In this document: positions 15,459 through 25,845 of the stretch, in pieces
Numbering within the stretch: the first letter of the stretch is position 1
Layout: each line of letters starts with the position of its first letter
From: Hirudo medicinalis
Taxonomy: Eukaryota > Annelida > Clitellata > Hirudinida > Hirudinidae
Direction: 5' to 3'
NCBI GenBank assembly: GCA_011800805.1
Contig: MPNW01000054.1
Location: 206,054 to 246,830 of the forward strand
DNA: 40,777 nt
Made by a program: the position numbers and the translations under genes
Notes under the pieces: model-generated
Seen by the model: only the letters and a program-made list of their open reading frames with translations
What the model was told of the DNA's origin: nothing
The model's database searches: none

Positions 15459-17553
15459 TCAGTGATCTTCGGGATCGATGAAGAAGGCCGAAAGTGCGAA
15501 GATGATGAACACCATGCCTCCGATGAAGTGAACTGAAATGTGCAACAAACATTTAGTGCCAAGGATGAAAAATTTAATAAGTGGTGCTTGTTCTGCAGTT
15601 AAATTCTAGATTTAGACTTTTTTTTTTAGGGTTTCAAGCAATATTTTAGTGGCATATTAATCTAAAAAGGGGAAAAATACTTTGAATTAATAATGAAAAT
15701 GAATTGTGCCAGTCTCCCTCTGAGAGTAATTAAACATCTTGTTGACTATGCCTGATACGATTAGATTTAAATGCAACTGGAAAGAACCTGATTTGATGGA
15801 GATATGTTGGGCTATGCAGCGCCCTCCAATCACGGCCAGGCTCGTGCAGAGGGCATGACCTAAGATGCCTCCAAGTATTACTCCTACCACTTCCTGTATA
15901 ACAACATGTTACCGTTAACAATAACCTTGGCAGCATTTCTGGCATGATTGACATTTACTAAAGAAGCCATAACTGAATTGCATTCAAAACATTGGAAGTT
16001 TTAAAACTTGTGAGAGTTTGTAAAAGCTCTATAAAAGCAAAAGTAATATAGCATTGGGCCTTACATCTCTTGCAGCTAGGATAATGGTAGCAATCTGTGA
16101 CCTGTCTCCCCATTCTGCCAAGAAGGTCAAGGTGAATGATTGAAGGAATACCCTTGAGAAAAATGAAAACAGTACTCTTCTCTGGGGCAATCTGCTGACA
16201 CCAGTTTCCAAGTCTGCCATGCCCTGCTTTTCAACCTATTGTAAGAAAGTAGGTCATTGCATATTGAGTAATTATTAAGAGAGAAAGTGAGAGATGAATG
16301 GCTAAAGTGAATGACCTCCTCTTCTTTTTTTCTCAGTTCAAGTTGAACTTCTTCGTACTCATCTTGAGCCTCATTTGCATCCATTGTGTAAGCTAATTTA
16401 AATAATCAATTAACGATGTTAACGAACACAACACGTCCTTGTCTTTCCAACAAAATTAATTAAATCAATAGAGGCACAATATTGTAATGACAAATATATA
16501 AGTGGCGAATCATTAAAATGTCCAACGACACGCGAGTTCAATAGGTGCCCTTTTCAAATCCAGACAAGGGACGATTTTAGGACAATTTCATTCAAATCAT
16601 TCATCACCGACCTACCCTCTTTGAGCATCTTAATTCCAAAAATGGCAAACAGGGCACATGACACGTAGTATGTGAGCCACCTCGGAATGACTGTAGTGGC
16701 ATAACCAAGAAGAGCTGTGATGTAAAAACCAGTGATTTTTTTTTATTAACAGGCACAGAAGCAAAGATAAAAGTTCTTATCCATCTATGCATCCATTTCA
16801 TCCATCCATCTATGCACTCAGCCATCTTGTTATGCAAATTAATCAATTGAACATTAATTGGAATTGGACACCAATTAATAACAAGGATGTTAACTATTAC
16901 CCTAATTTAAAAACAAAACTAGACAACGATACCTGAGAGGACAGTCATCAGTGCAAGAGCAGCTATTGCCCCTGCAAAGACAGTGGTTCTGGAATGTCTC
17001 ATTGACATGATGGCGGCTATGAAGAAAGTCTTGTCTCCTAGCTCAGACACGATGATGACAGAAAGAGATGCAACGAAGGCATGCACAAAGCCAATATCCA
17101 CTTTGATGAGTTTGTTGCTCCTCGCACCAGTCGTTTCTGCTTCTTTGATTAGAGCCTCGTGTTGTTTATCCTGGAATGATGAGTAATAATTTTTGCCCAC
17201 CTCAATCTTCTATTAATTTTGTTAAAATTAGGTGGGTATGGTATTATTTGTATAGGTTCATTATTTCCTTGATTAAATTTAAAATGTGGTATCCCTTTCA
17301 TACAAATTCTAATATAATAGAAAATAGAAACATCTTGGCAAGATCTCTTGTGAATCGAAATTTATCAACACAAACTAACAAATGAACTTTGCAACGGCAT
17401 CATGTTTGGTATTAATATTCCAGTATCATGTGATGATTCTCTTTGATTGCTTGAGTCCTTTGCTTCACTATTATTTGCAATGGAAAAGCAAATGAATGAA
17501 GCAAAGAAGAACAGCTGGAACAATTGGAGATTCCACATCTGTGTATTAAACAA
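15459..17553 (-). CDS. TMEM165: TMEM165/GDT1-family Golgi cation transporter
   Basis: Seven exons join in frame to 312 residues: 17553-17380, 17170-16933, 16714-16616, 16392-16316, 16235-16065, 15893-15788, 15532-15459. An N-terminal hydrophobic signal-like segment (LQLFQLFFFASFICFSI) is followed by a polar linker and two homologous hydrophobic halves. The signature motifs of the UPF0016 family are both intact: SELGDKT at about 100-106 and AEWGDRS at about 236-242, the acidic residues thought to bind Ca2+/Mn2+. The linker between halves is the acidic, coiled-coil-like DEYEEVQLELRKKEEE. The family moves Mn2+ and Ca2+ (probably against H+) into the Golgi, supporting glycosylation. An in-frame second Met at 17538 could be the real start. 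Three of six donors have a pyrimidine at +3 (GTTAGT, GTCATT, GTTCTT). Confidence 0.95.
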
Positions 17554-18634
17554 AGATATTTAATTGAAATTCTTAACGAATGCAATGTAAACGTTAGCCA
17601 GATAAATAAATAAGGTGGAAATCTAAAATAATTCCTTATGGCCTGATATTAATCGAAATTCATCTTAAACATTCCGTTTTCAAAGTGAGATAAGTAGCAC
17701 AGAATATTTCTATAGAATGTCAACCTCCCACCTGATCAATAAATAAAAACTCAAATCGTGGCATAAATTACGACACTTACAGCCATTATAAAGTTAAAAA
17801 GCTTAGAACCAACCTTTACAAAAAATGTATTTCACATACAATTAAATCTGTACAAAAAGTCTCGATACAAAAAAAATCCCTTCAATGTTTCGCTGAACTA
17901 CTGTGTAAAATGAGCGTGCCACAACTACAGAGATGTTCCTGTTAGTACTTTTATACGCTTTTATTTATCTTCTGATTGATCACTTTTGACAATTTAATTT
18001 TTTCAAAAGTGGCTCACATTGTTTTAAACTAGCAATATATTTTAAAATTGCAATAAATTACATGCAAAAAATCATACTTTAAAAATCTCATATCTCAGTT
18101 CAGGTGAGGAACCTCTAAAATTGTCACGAAAAAAAATCAATAAGGCTTAGAAGAAAGCGACACCTATACGCCAGGACCAAGGTCTGAAATGGACAAGACG
18201 CGTGCTAAAGATCATTGCATTGGTGTGACCCCAAAATCGTCTTATATTTTGTATAAATCTCGCGGCACCGAAAGACATAGCCAGAGGAGACCAGAGCACA
18301 TCAAGGCTCCGGAGACGATTTTCAGCAGTTGAAGGCAACGGCTTGGCCAAAATTTTAAAATTGTACTTGTTATATGTAAATAAATATTATAACAGTAAGC
18401 ATAATACTGGTGGAATAGCGGCAAGCAGTTAATTTCGCACTAAAGACACAGAATGAAAGCAGACACTAATAATTTCGCTATCAAAATTATATGTAATAAA
18501 TATTGATATCAGAAGTTTTCTTAATTTTATTGGAGCTATTTTACTGAAATCAGCTACATATACTTCCACAACACGAAAAAAGTTTTGTTAAAATAAGCTC
18601 GACATTTAGATAAAGTAAATTTAGTAAATTTGTA
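17554..18634. other. Gene-poor AT-rich region upstream of TMEM165
   Basis: About 1.1 kb with no ORF that I can support. It should contain the TMEM165 promoter. A minus-strand frame at 18147-18350 has no recognisable family and no splice or start context. Confidence 0.4.
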
Positions 18635-18927
18635 TCCACAACTTTGTTGATGGTCATCCTACAATTCCTGATTCAGTTGCTGCTCAGTCTCTCAAGAATA
18701 ATGCTTTTGTCAAAACTTTTCATGATGCTGATATTAAAGGCACCTCCAACAGAGTGCATTGAAAAACAAAACTTGTGAAGTACTTGGAAAAACTGGAAAA
18801 GTCTCAGATGTTGTAGTTGATTGATTTTTTCCTGGTGTTAATTTTGATGTCACTCAAGGCGTTGCTTCGTTTGCTCACCTGAATGACAATGCTTTCATCA
18901 CCGTCAGAAGAAAACGGTGATACATTG
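18635..18927 (+). pseudogene. Decayed coding-like fragment, origin unknown
   Basis: The stretch 18640-18762 reads as a plausible protein (FVDGHPTIPDSVAAQSLKNN and onward) to a stop at 18760. After a frame change, coding-like sequence continues: ALKNKTCEVLGKTGKVSDVV, a stop, then FFPGVNFDVTQGVASFAHLN to a stop near 18920. Amino-acid composition and continuity across two frames and an internal stop look like a degraded gene or retrocopy. I do not recognise the parent. Chance reading of non-coding DNA remains possible. Confidence 0.3.
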
Positions 18928-19344
18928 TAACTGCAACTGTTGCCTTTGTTGCAATTTAGAATTGCTCTTCAACATTTTATCTTTTATGTTAAATTTTAGT
19001 TTTATTTCTATAATCAAATATTTGACATTTGTATATAAAATTTGAATTTCACTTTTAAATATTTATGTAACTGTCACTTTAAATTTTCTTATCACCCTGA
19101 CGACGAAACTGATCAGTCGGTTATTAAAAACTACAAATATAGAATTAGTGACAAAGTTTGTTCGTACTTAAAACGGTGCAAGCGTATAACTGAAAAAGCA
19201 ATCTCCTCCAAATGGCGAGCTTATTTTAACAAAACTTGTTTAAACAAAAATATTGAGCCGTTATATTGTAAATGGGAAAAAAGTATATGAATTTAGAAAT
19301 ACATAAAGGGGCAAACTGACAGGGGGTAGGGGAAAGTGTCCCTC

Positions 19345-19480
19345 TGCGGCTATACTCAGTGACGTCAAATTGATAGTTAAGCGGAAGGGCACCAAAGTTG
19401 GATAACAAATGAATAACGTTAAGGAGCGGGGACACCAAAATATCAGTTTCGTCCCGAAGCCCCTAGCTACCTAGGTACGA
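19345..19480 (-). mobile_element. Degenerate copy of a hAT-like MITE
   Basis: The segment shares, in the same order, ACGTCAAATTGATA, a GGGRCACC-type motif, TTTCGTCCCG and CCCCTAGCTAC with the reverse complement of the better-preserved element at 25060-25203. Its ends are degraded and no target-site duplication can be seen, so the borders are approximate. Confidence 0.45.
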
Positions 19481-19738
19481 CCATGGTTGACGGACAGAAC
19501 ATCAGGTGACAGTCGACTCCCCCATAACTGAAACACTTATTTGATCAACTATCACATAATGCGTCTACGAAGTCTTTAAAATTAATTTGGTTTTTTTTTG
19601 CAAAGGTCCCTTGTGTTTTTATAAAAACCACTCGAAACATTCCAACAACATTGCACAATACCTCCACCATGAAGATGCAGAATATTTGACATTTTACATC
19701 AACAAAACACGGCACACAAATCATAAATTATTACTGAA

Positions 19739-22700
19739 TCACTGAACAATTCTATTACTGCACATTGTGTATCGATCAACTTCAGAGAGAGGCTGATCGG
19801 AGCATTCCGACTTCCTGCTCATAGTATTTCTACGTCGCCTGGGTGTTGCAGAATCACCAGTTTCGAAGAAAGAATCAGCGGCAGGATTATCTCCCACAAC
19901 GTTGCCGGGATTCGGGAGGTTTGCATCATTAGCAGCTTTCTGGTTTGCCTCGAGAGACTCCAAATCATTTTCCATAGTGTTGTTTTCAATTACAGATTGC
20001 AGGCTGACTGTGCTGTTGAAGAGAATGTTGTCTGGAGAATTAAGGGAATACTTCCTCAGCGACTGAGCGTCCACGGCGGCAACCTCGGCAGAAGCGGCCG
20101 GAAGGTTGGAACTGTTGTTCTCGTAATACCCAAAGTCGAGCAGACTTTGGCTTCTTCCGAACAGAATGGTTTGAGAAGGGACAAAATTCAACTGAAACAG
20201 AAATAAATATCCTGATATTAATGTAAGCTATATTTACAAAACATATTTATTATTAAATTATGGATCGAAAACAAGCTTTAAAGAATGAATCTTTGCGATG
20301 AAAATTTTTGACGAATAAATAGAAACAAATATTACATTCTAGATTTTGAGACGAGACTACCAAAATGTAATGAATAACTAAATGCATGTTAAATTTCAAC
20401 ACCATCACAAAGCATGGAAAAGGTACGAAAAGGTAATAAGAATCACTGGAGAAGTTGAATGAGAATCATCACTTGTAATTACATCAAACGGGATATCGCG
20501 ATTATCGAAGCTCTGATGGGTCGTCCATGAATTTTGAATGGTTTCTGTGGAATGGACGATGATGTCCTTGTTTGTCTTGATGAACATCTGAGCCATGCCC
20601 AGCAATACAATGCTGTTGAGTATCTTCATCGTCAACAAGCTGAAAACGAAGGAATCGATGATAAATACGAATCAATTGTTTGACATCCTTAATCAGCGTT
20701 AACAACATTTCAATCAAAACATTGAGATTGTCCGACCAGATGAAGAAAGCAAGGACGAGCACGACATCGAGAGGCGATGAGATTTGAATGGAGTGCACGA
20801 TCACTCTGATCAAGAGGACGGCCAGGGGCAGCGGGATGAACCCCATCCTCCTCGACACCACGTCGACGTGATCTGAAAAAGCCTGGAAAATAAAAACCTT
20901 GAATGAGCCATCACTGTAAGCAAATGTGAATCTGTTACGTTGAGCGGTGCATTTGTAATTTCCAACATCATTCGCCTCATTTTATTACTCTGTCGATCGT
21001 ATGATGAATTCTTTCTAGCGAGTGCTTACGTCGGGATGTCTGCTTCCGACGATGTCGTAAGAAATGCTGACATTGTATTCTCTGTAAACCTGCACGGTAA
21101 AGAACAGAATGAAGTTTAACGTCATTTGTTAACGTGACAGAAGGGAAGAGAGACATTACATCGTACGAGATATCATTGAACTTGGTTATGAAGGCATGCT
21201 TGATCCAGTCCACAACGAACTCGCAGCCCATGACCAGCATCATGTCAGGAAACAAAACCCAGAAGTGGCCTGCATTTAAAATGACTTCAAGTATTAACGA
21301 CATTCTGGTCAGTTGCTTAGGGTCGAAACATTCACTGAAAAGTAATAGTTGGCTTCAAAAAATAGTCTTAAAAAAGATGATGCAATTAATGTTATTGTTG
21401 TTCATTAATGTCCGTTACGCAAGTGGACAATCATCGGGCTGGAGGCTAGGTGGCTCTCCTGCGACGGATTCAAATCGATGATGCCTTTGTGAGAGGCGAA
21501 GTCTTAAGCACAATGACGCCAGTGAGAAATAAGGTGAACTTAATTAATAATTTTCAAGGCAAAACAGCAGAAGGTTGGTTGGAGTAATTAAAAAAAAAGA
21601 AATCAATATAGCATTCATGCAATGTCGCTCACCAAGACTCCAATTGAACTGAGCCAGGTTTCTGAGAGCAACTATCAGGAGGAGGATGGTCAGGTGGAGT
21701 CGCTCGCGTACGTCACTGCACGACATTTGAAACAAGTTGCTCTTCTCGAACTTTTTGAACACGCTCCCCTTCAGCTCGACAAACTGAGGAGATGGAATCG
21801 GTGTCATGCGGCGAACGTGTCGCGCGATGCCTATTTCTATTTTAATCGCAATTTTTTGATGGAAACTTTTTTCTAGACTAAAACTTAATGTAATTCAGAG
21901 GTGATTTAATCTAATTAAATTGAGTAAAGAGCATTTAAATCACTTAAAATCCAAAATAAACGACAAGAAGAGCATAAAAAGGCTCCCCAATGGCTCACGT
22001 TGTTGGACATCATGATGGTCAGTAGGGCCTTGTTGTGTGAGTTGAAGGCCACATTCAATGTGTTGGCCTGCATTAGGACTAGAATCGTATGGATGACTGG
22101 TGACGATCAGAGTTAAAGTCAAGTCATACCACCCATTCTTAGCATGCACCACTTCACACATTCATCAAGTTAGCTCAGATTGTTGCATTCCTGCATGTGA
22201 CGGCAATGGCAACAGTCATGATGCATCACGTTTGCAGCCCAAAGCCACAAGCACCCTTGGAAAGGAGCACTATATAAATGGTCAACAAAACATGCCTCAG
22301 GTGCTATGCATATGGATCTAAATGGTTTTACTACAATTGCAATCCCTGCTTTCAGCAAGCACTAAACCGACTTATAATTTCCAAAAGGATACAGACGTAA
22401 ACGATGGCAAACAATAGGTGCGGCAAGACGCCCAGGTGGTCTCTGGTCCTACTCTTGGTCTCCGTCGCTGTCCAGAAAAGAGAATCCAAGATGTCTTGCC
22501 CAAAAGATGAGCACAGCTTGTCTGCGACCTATTTATTATTTGTTGTTTGTGTGGTTGAGACATTGTGTCCAATATTATCTCGAGCAGCAATTACAACAGT
22601 AGGTGCCAATTATAAAATCAATATTTTGCAGCTTGCTTCGGAGAAAAATTGTGATATTTTTACAGCATCACTTTCAAATTCTGGACAATTCTAGAAATTG

Positions 22701-23772
22701 TTGAAACCAATGAAAGATAAAGACTTTCTAACATCAAGCATGTTGAAGAAAAGGTACAACTTGATGACGGTCTGGCCCCTAATGACGTGATACATCATGG
22801 AGACGTCTATGTAGCTCATGAGGAAGCAACACGTGAATAGAACCACGATCTTCAAAAGGTCACAGATTTCTGCAGGATCCAATTTTTCTTCGGAATGTGA
22901 TCTGGAAGAGATGGTGGAATTACTATTTTGTTTGTTTATGGGTTTCATGATGATGACGATCTTTAGTCTCAGGGATGCTAGTGAGCATTTATGAAAAAAT
23001 TAAACAACCTAAGTAACTTGAAAATGTATTTTTAGAGTTCTGAATTACAAATAATGATGGCTTTGAAGCAATAAACAACTTGCAATTAAAGCATTTATTT
23101 GAAACACTTGTTGACCAAATAATCCACAAACTTAACAAAAGTTTTCATGGTGAGCTTCTTCATCGTCCTTATGAACCTCAGAGGAAGCAAGGTGAAGATG
23201 AAAAGGAATGCATCCAGGCATTGAAAGTACCCATATGTTATGAACTGTTGAGTAATGCTAACAGAAATTAACTAAATAGAATAACTTTACTAGATATGAT
23301 ATAATTGAAGAAAGCCAGAGTTTTAAAATGTCAGCAGCCAAGAAATGGTCATCAAAATAATCTATTAGCTCAGTACAACAAAAATAAGTTAATATGGCTT
23401 AAGTCAAATGCTACTAATACTCAAAAATTGATTTATACCTTTTCTAACTCGATAGGAATTTTGAAAAAAGTATAAACCCTTTTTCTCCTTTCTGTAAATT
23501 TTGCGCTATCATTTTCTGGAAAGTAGTTTCTTGTCAGCTCATTTTTCAAATAACTAAAAAGTGACAACTCTGAAAAATAAAGAATTTGAGACTGAAGTGA
23601 CCCGTGCAAAAGGTTTGAGCAATATATGCATCAAAAGCGCTTTAGTGATCGTATGGCATGAAACAGTATCATTTTCGATAAAATGAATAGAGAACATCTG
23701 TAACTGACTTTTGCTCTCAGAACGCGTTTCAGAACGTTTCTGGCGTATCTCAGACTTCTGACGTGTGTTCAT
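19739..23772 (-). CDS. TAPT1: Transmembrane anterior posterior transformation protein 1 homolog
   Basis: Twelve exons join in frame to 591 residues: 23772-23705, 23553-23439, 23244-23132, 22901-22733, 22528-22393, 22096-21999, 21783-21633, 21269-21160, 21089-21030, 20882-20737, 20639-20483, 20191-19739. Conserved TAPT1/Emp65 blocks occur in order: ELTRNYFPENDSAKFTERRK, CLDAFLFIFTLLPLRF, SMMYHVIRGQTVIKLY, SSFGQDILDSLFWTATE, NVAFNSHNKALLTIMMSNN, VELKGSVFKKFEKSNLFQMS, VKHAFITKFND-type (here IKHAFITKFND), RRMGFIPLPLAVLLIRV, MKILNSIVLLG, and a C-terminal EVDRYTMCSNRI. Several hydrophobic segments indicate a multi-pass membrane protein. The family is linked to the ER and, in vertebrates, to the ciliary base and axial patterning. 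The first exon (23 residues, very basic) is chosen because its GTTACA donor gives the correct phase; the N-terminus is shorter than in vertebrates. Confidence 0.93.
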
Positions 23773-24544
23773 GTTTGTACTTTATTTGATTACTAACGAA
23801 TAAGGTTGAACTTTTAGATATAGCTCTAAACTAGCTTATCACCTCAACCAGTCCTGAAGTTAGTCTAACAAGCGGGTAAAATTTCCAAACTTTATAAGCA
23901 GTCGAACCGCAAAAATAATGCGGCAAAAACAACAATATAAGCATAATATATGCTAACCCATCTAATTATAAATTATTGATTATATATTAAACATTTTTTT
24001 TTATAATTTTTGGAATTATTTATAAATGTTTGTATAATATCAACATTAATACCAATGGCCATAAAAATTAATTTATTCCCTCAAGTCGAAATTTTTTCTT
24101 TCTATTAGATAGCGAATTTATATCTACGTTTTAGACTTTTCTTTTACGACATCACTTCATGACTTCCGTAGGCTACGTTTCGCTAACTATATCAAGGAAA
24201 TACTATTACTACTAGATTTTTACTTTAAGGGCTTTTTTGAGTAAGTATAAACGTATTCGAAAAAAGATAACAAGAGTTTATTCAAAATTACTTGCTGAAA
24301 ATAGCACAGAAAGAGTCAAATGACTGTCATTCAAACATTTCGTACAACAAATGAATGAATGAATGAAGATAAAGATAACGATACAGAGTTTGATTAGAGT
24401 GGCTTATGTTCAACAGAACTTCGAGACCACTAATGTAGGGGGAAGCTTTCTCTGAAGAGGAAGATCTAGTGAAAGTCGTTGTGAGCAAGTTCGATTGAAA
24501 TGTGCATTTCCGATGAAACTGTTTCTAGCGCTTAAAAGACTAGT
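23773..24544. other. Intergenic region upstream of TAPT1
   Basis: 772 bp between the TAPT1 start and the stop of the 197-residue gene on the same strand. It includes the 24404-24440 segment shared with 2619-2656, a short GAAT repeat (24352-24366) and an AATAAA on the minus strand near 24272-24278 that could end the upstream gene. No ORF is supported. Confidence 0.4.
24404..24440 (+). repeat. Short dispersed repeat copy B
   Basis: About 37 bp (AGAGTGGCTTATGTTCAA onward) matching 2622-2658 with few differences, including one indel. Flanking sequence diverges on both sides apart from a later GAAGAGGAA shared by both. The function is unknown. Confidence 0.5.
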
Positions 24545-25422
24545 TTAAAGATCATCTCTTGAGCTATTGCAACATCCACCTGTTTCGTCGTCAGTTTCAA
24601 AAACGCAGGAGCTGTCACCTTCCGCGTACCTTTCAGAAATCTCACCGTGTTTTGCTTTAACATCGTCTTGATATTTTTCAGATTTATTATTTTCTTCATC
24701 CTCTTTGCTGTTTGTGGCGATCATTCTTTGTCTTTCCATTTCGTTAGCCATATTCCAGTTTCGATTCATAAGTTTCAAGTATTCTTTTGATGGTTCAACC
24801 AGTTCCTCGATATACACCCAGTCAAGTCTTCTAGGAGATTTATCCTCTTCTATGATCAAGTCGTATTCATCAAACTCGCTGAAATCTCTCTCCCTTAATG
24901 GATGGAAGGTAAAACATGTCCCTGGTCCATTTTGAAATTTTGATGGCACTACATTCTTTCTTTTCTTTGGTATTTTACGGGAAGCTTTATCTTTAGGAAT
25001 ACAATTTGAATCATAAATATGTGAATAAATGCCGATTAAATCAACTTTTGGGTTGAACCCAGCGGCGTAGCTAGGGGTTTCGTCGCCCGGGACGAAATGT
25101 GGTGCCCCCTTAGGAATCCAATTTTGATAATTTTTTAAAAATCCTCCCGTCTGACATTGTCAATTTGGCGTTCACCAAGTTCACCACCCTAGCCACTCCA
25201 CTGGCTGAACCAAGAATCTTAAGCATACATTTACAGAATTTTAGCTAACAATGTCAAAGCTTGCACTTTTGTTGAAGATAATGGCTTGATATATTGACAG
25301 TAAATTCAAATAAAAAAAATTAGCCTACCATTCAGTTTTCTTTTCTTTGAAGCACTTTCTAAAAAGTCACAGTTAATCTCAAATAATTCGAACGATCTTG
25401 AACGTTTACTTCGAGTTGGCAT
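24545..25422 (-). CDS. Unrecognised 197-residue charged protein
   Basis: Two exons fit: 25422-25329 (ending phase 1, donor GTAGGC) and 25044-24545 (acceptor AAAAG, two bases to complete the codon), total 197 residues. The N-terminus MPTRSKRSRSFELFEINCDF is basic. A second basic patch, KASRKIPKKRKNVVPSKF, could be a nuclear localisation signal. The middle (CFTFHPLRERDFSEFDEYDL, then LDWVYIEELVEPSKEYLKLM) is the most protein-like part, and the last 60 residues are acidic and low complexity. No family was recognised and no enzyme motif is visible. A nuclear location is inferred only from the basic patches. The intron contains a hAT-type MITE ending 15 bp before the acceptor. MGRN1 starts divergently 424 bp away. 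Confidence 0.6.
25060..25203. mobile_element. hAT-type MITE with terminal inverted repeats and 8-bp target duplication
   Basis: The element begins CAGCGGCGTAGCTAGGG and ends CCCTAGCCACTCCACTG. The termini are imperfect inverted repeats (about 13 of 17 matching). Flanking octamers are GTTGAACC (25052-25059) and GCTGAACC (25204-25211), 7 of 8 identical, as expected of an 8-bp hAT target-site duplication. At 144 bp with no ORF it is a non-autonomous element. It lies wholly inside the single intron of the 197-residue gene. Confidence 0.8.
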
Positions 25423-25845
25423 TTAACTTTCTTTAAAGTAGCTGGATAATTAGAGATGTTGACAAGCCTTCCTTGTTCAAATATGCGAGAAATTTACTTG
25501 GTTACATACTAAGTTGTACACCTGATGTTGACTGGAATCTTGAGGTACACTCAGCGTGGGCGTTGAACAGCTTATTTCCAAATAATTACAAATAATATTT
25601 TATGATACAATAATTAAATATAATTCAATAAGCACCTTTATTAGAACAAACTACTTTTGTTCAAATTGTTAATCAATTCTTCAAACAACCATTCTTAACT
25701 TGAATTCACTTTTATCGTAATCATTTGTAAATAATATAAATAATAACATCGTTTGTTTTGGATTGTTGCGTCTTCAATGTCCTTTGGAAGTTAATTTTCG
25801 TATGAATTTATTTATGATTGTATTAATAATTTTAAAAATTTCGAG
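25423..25845. promoter_or_regulatory. Divergent promoter region of MGRN1 and the 197-residue gene
   Basis: 423 bp of AT-rich sequence between two oppositely oriented start codons, with no coding potential. No specific elements were recognised. Confidence 0.45.

Noticed and set aside
18147..18424. Two overlapping minus-strand frames of 60-67 codons
   Set aside because: No family resemblance, start context or splice support. I considered a small mitochondrial subunit but found no matching motif.
19042..19290. Plus-strand 82-codon frame rich in K, C and N
   Set aside because: Faintly like N-terminal fragments of invertebrate transposon proteins, but too short and without a diagnostic motif.
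24545..24949. Possible VEFS-box (SUZ12-like) similarity of the 197-residue protein
   Set aside because: Only a loose acidic/EF-D pattern is shared; no VEFS core residues follow and the zinc finger is absent.
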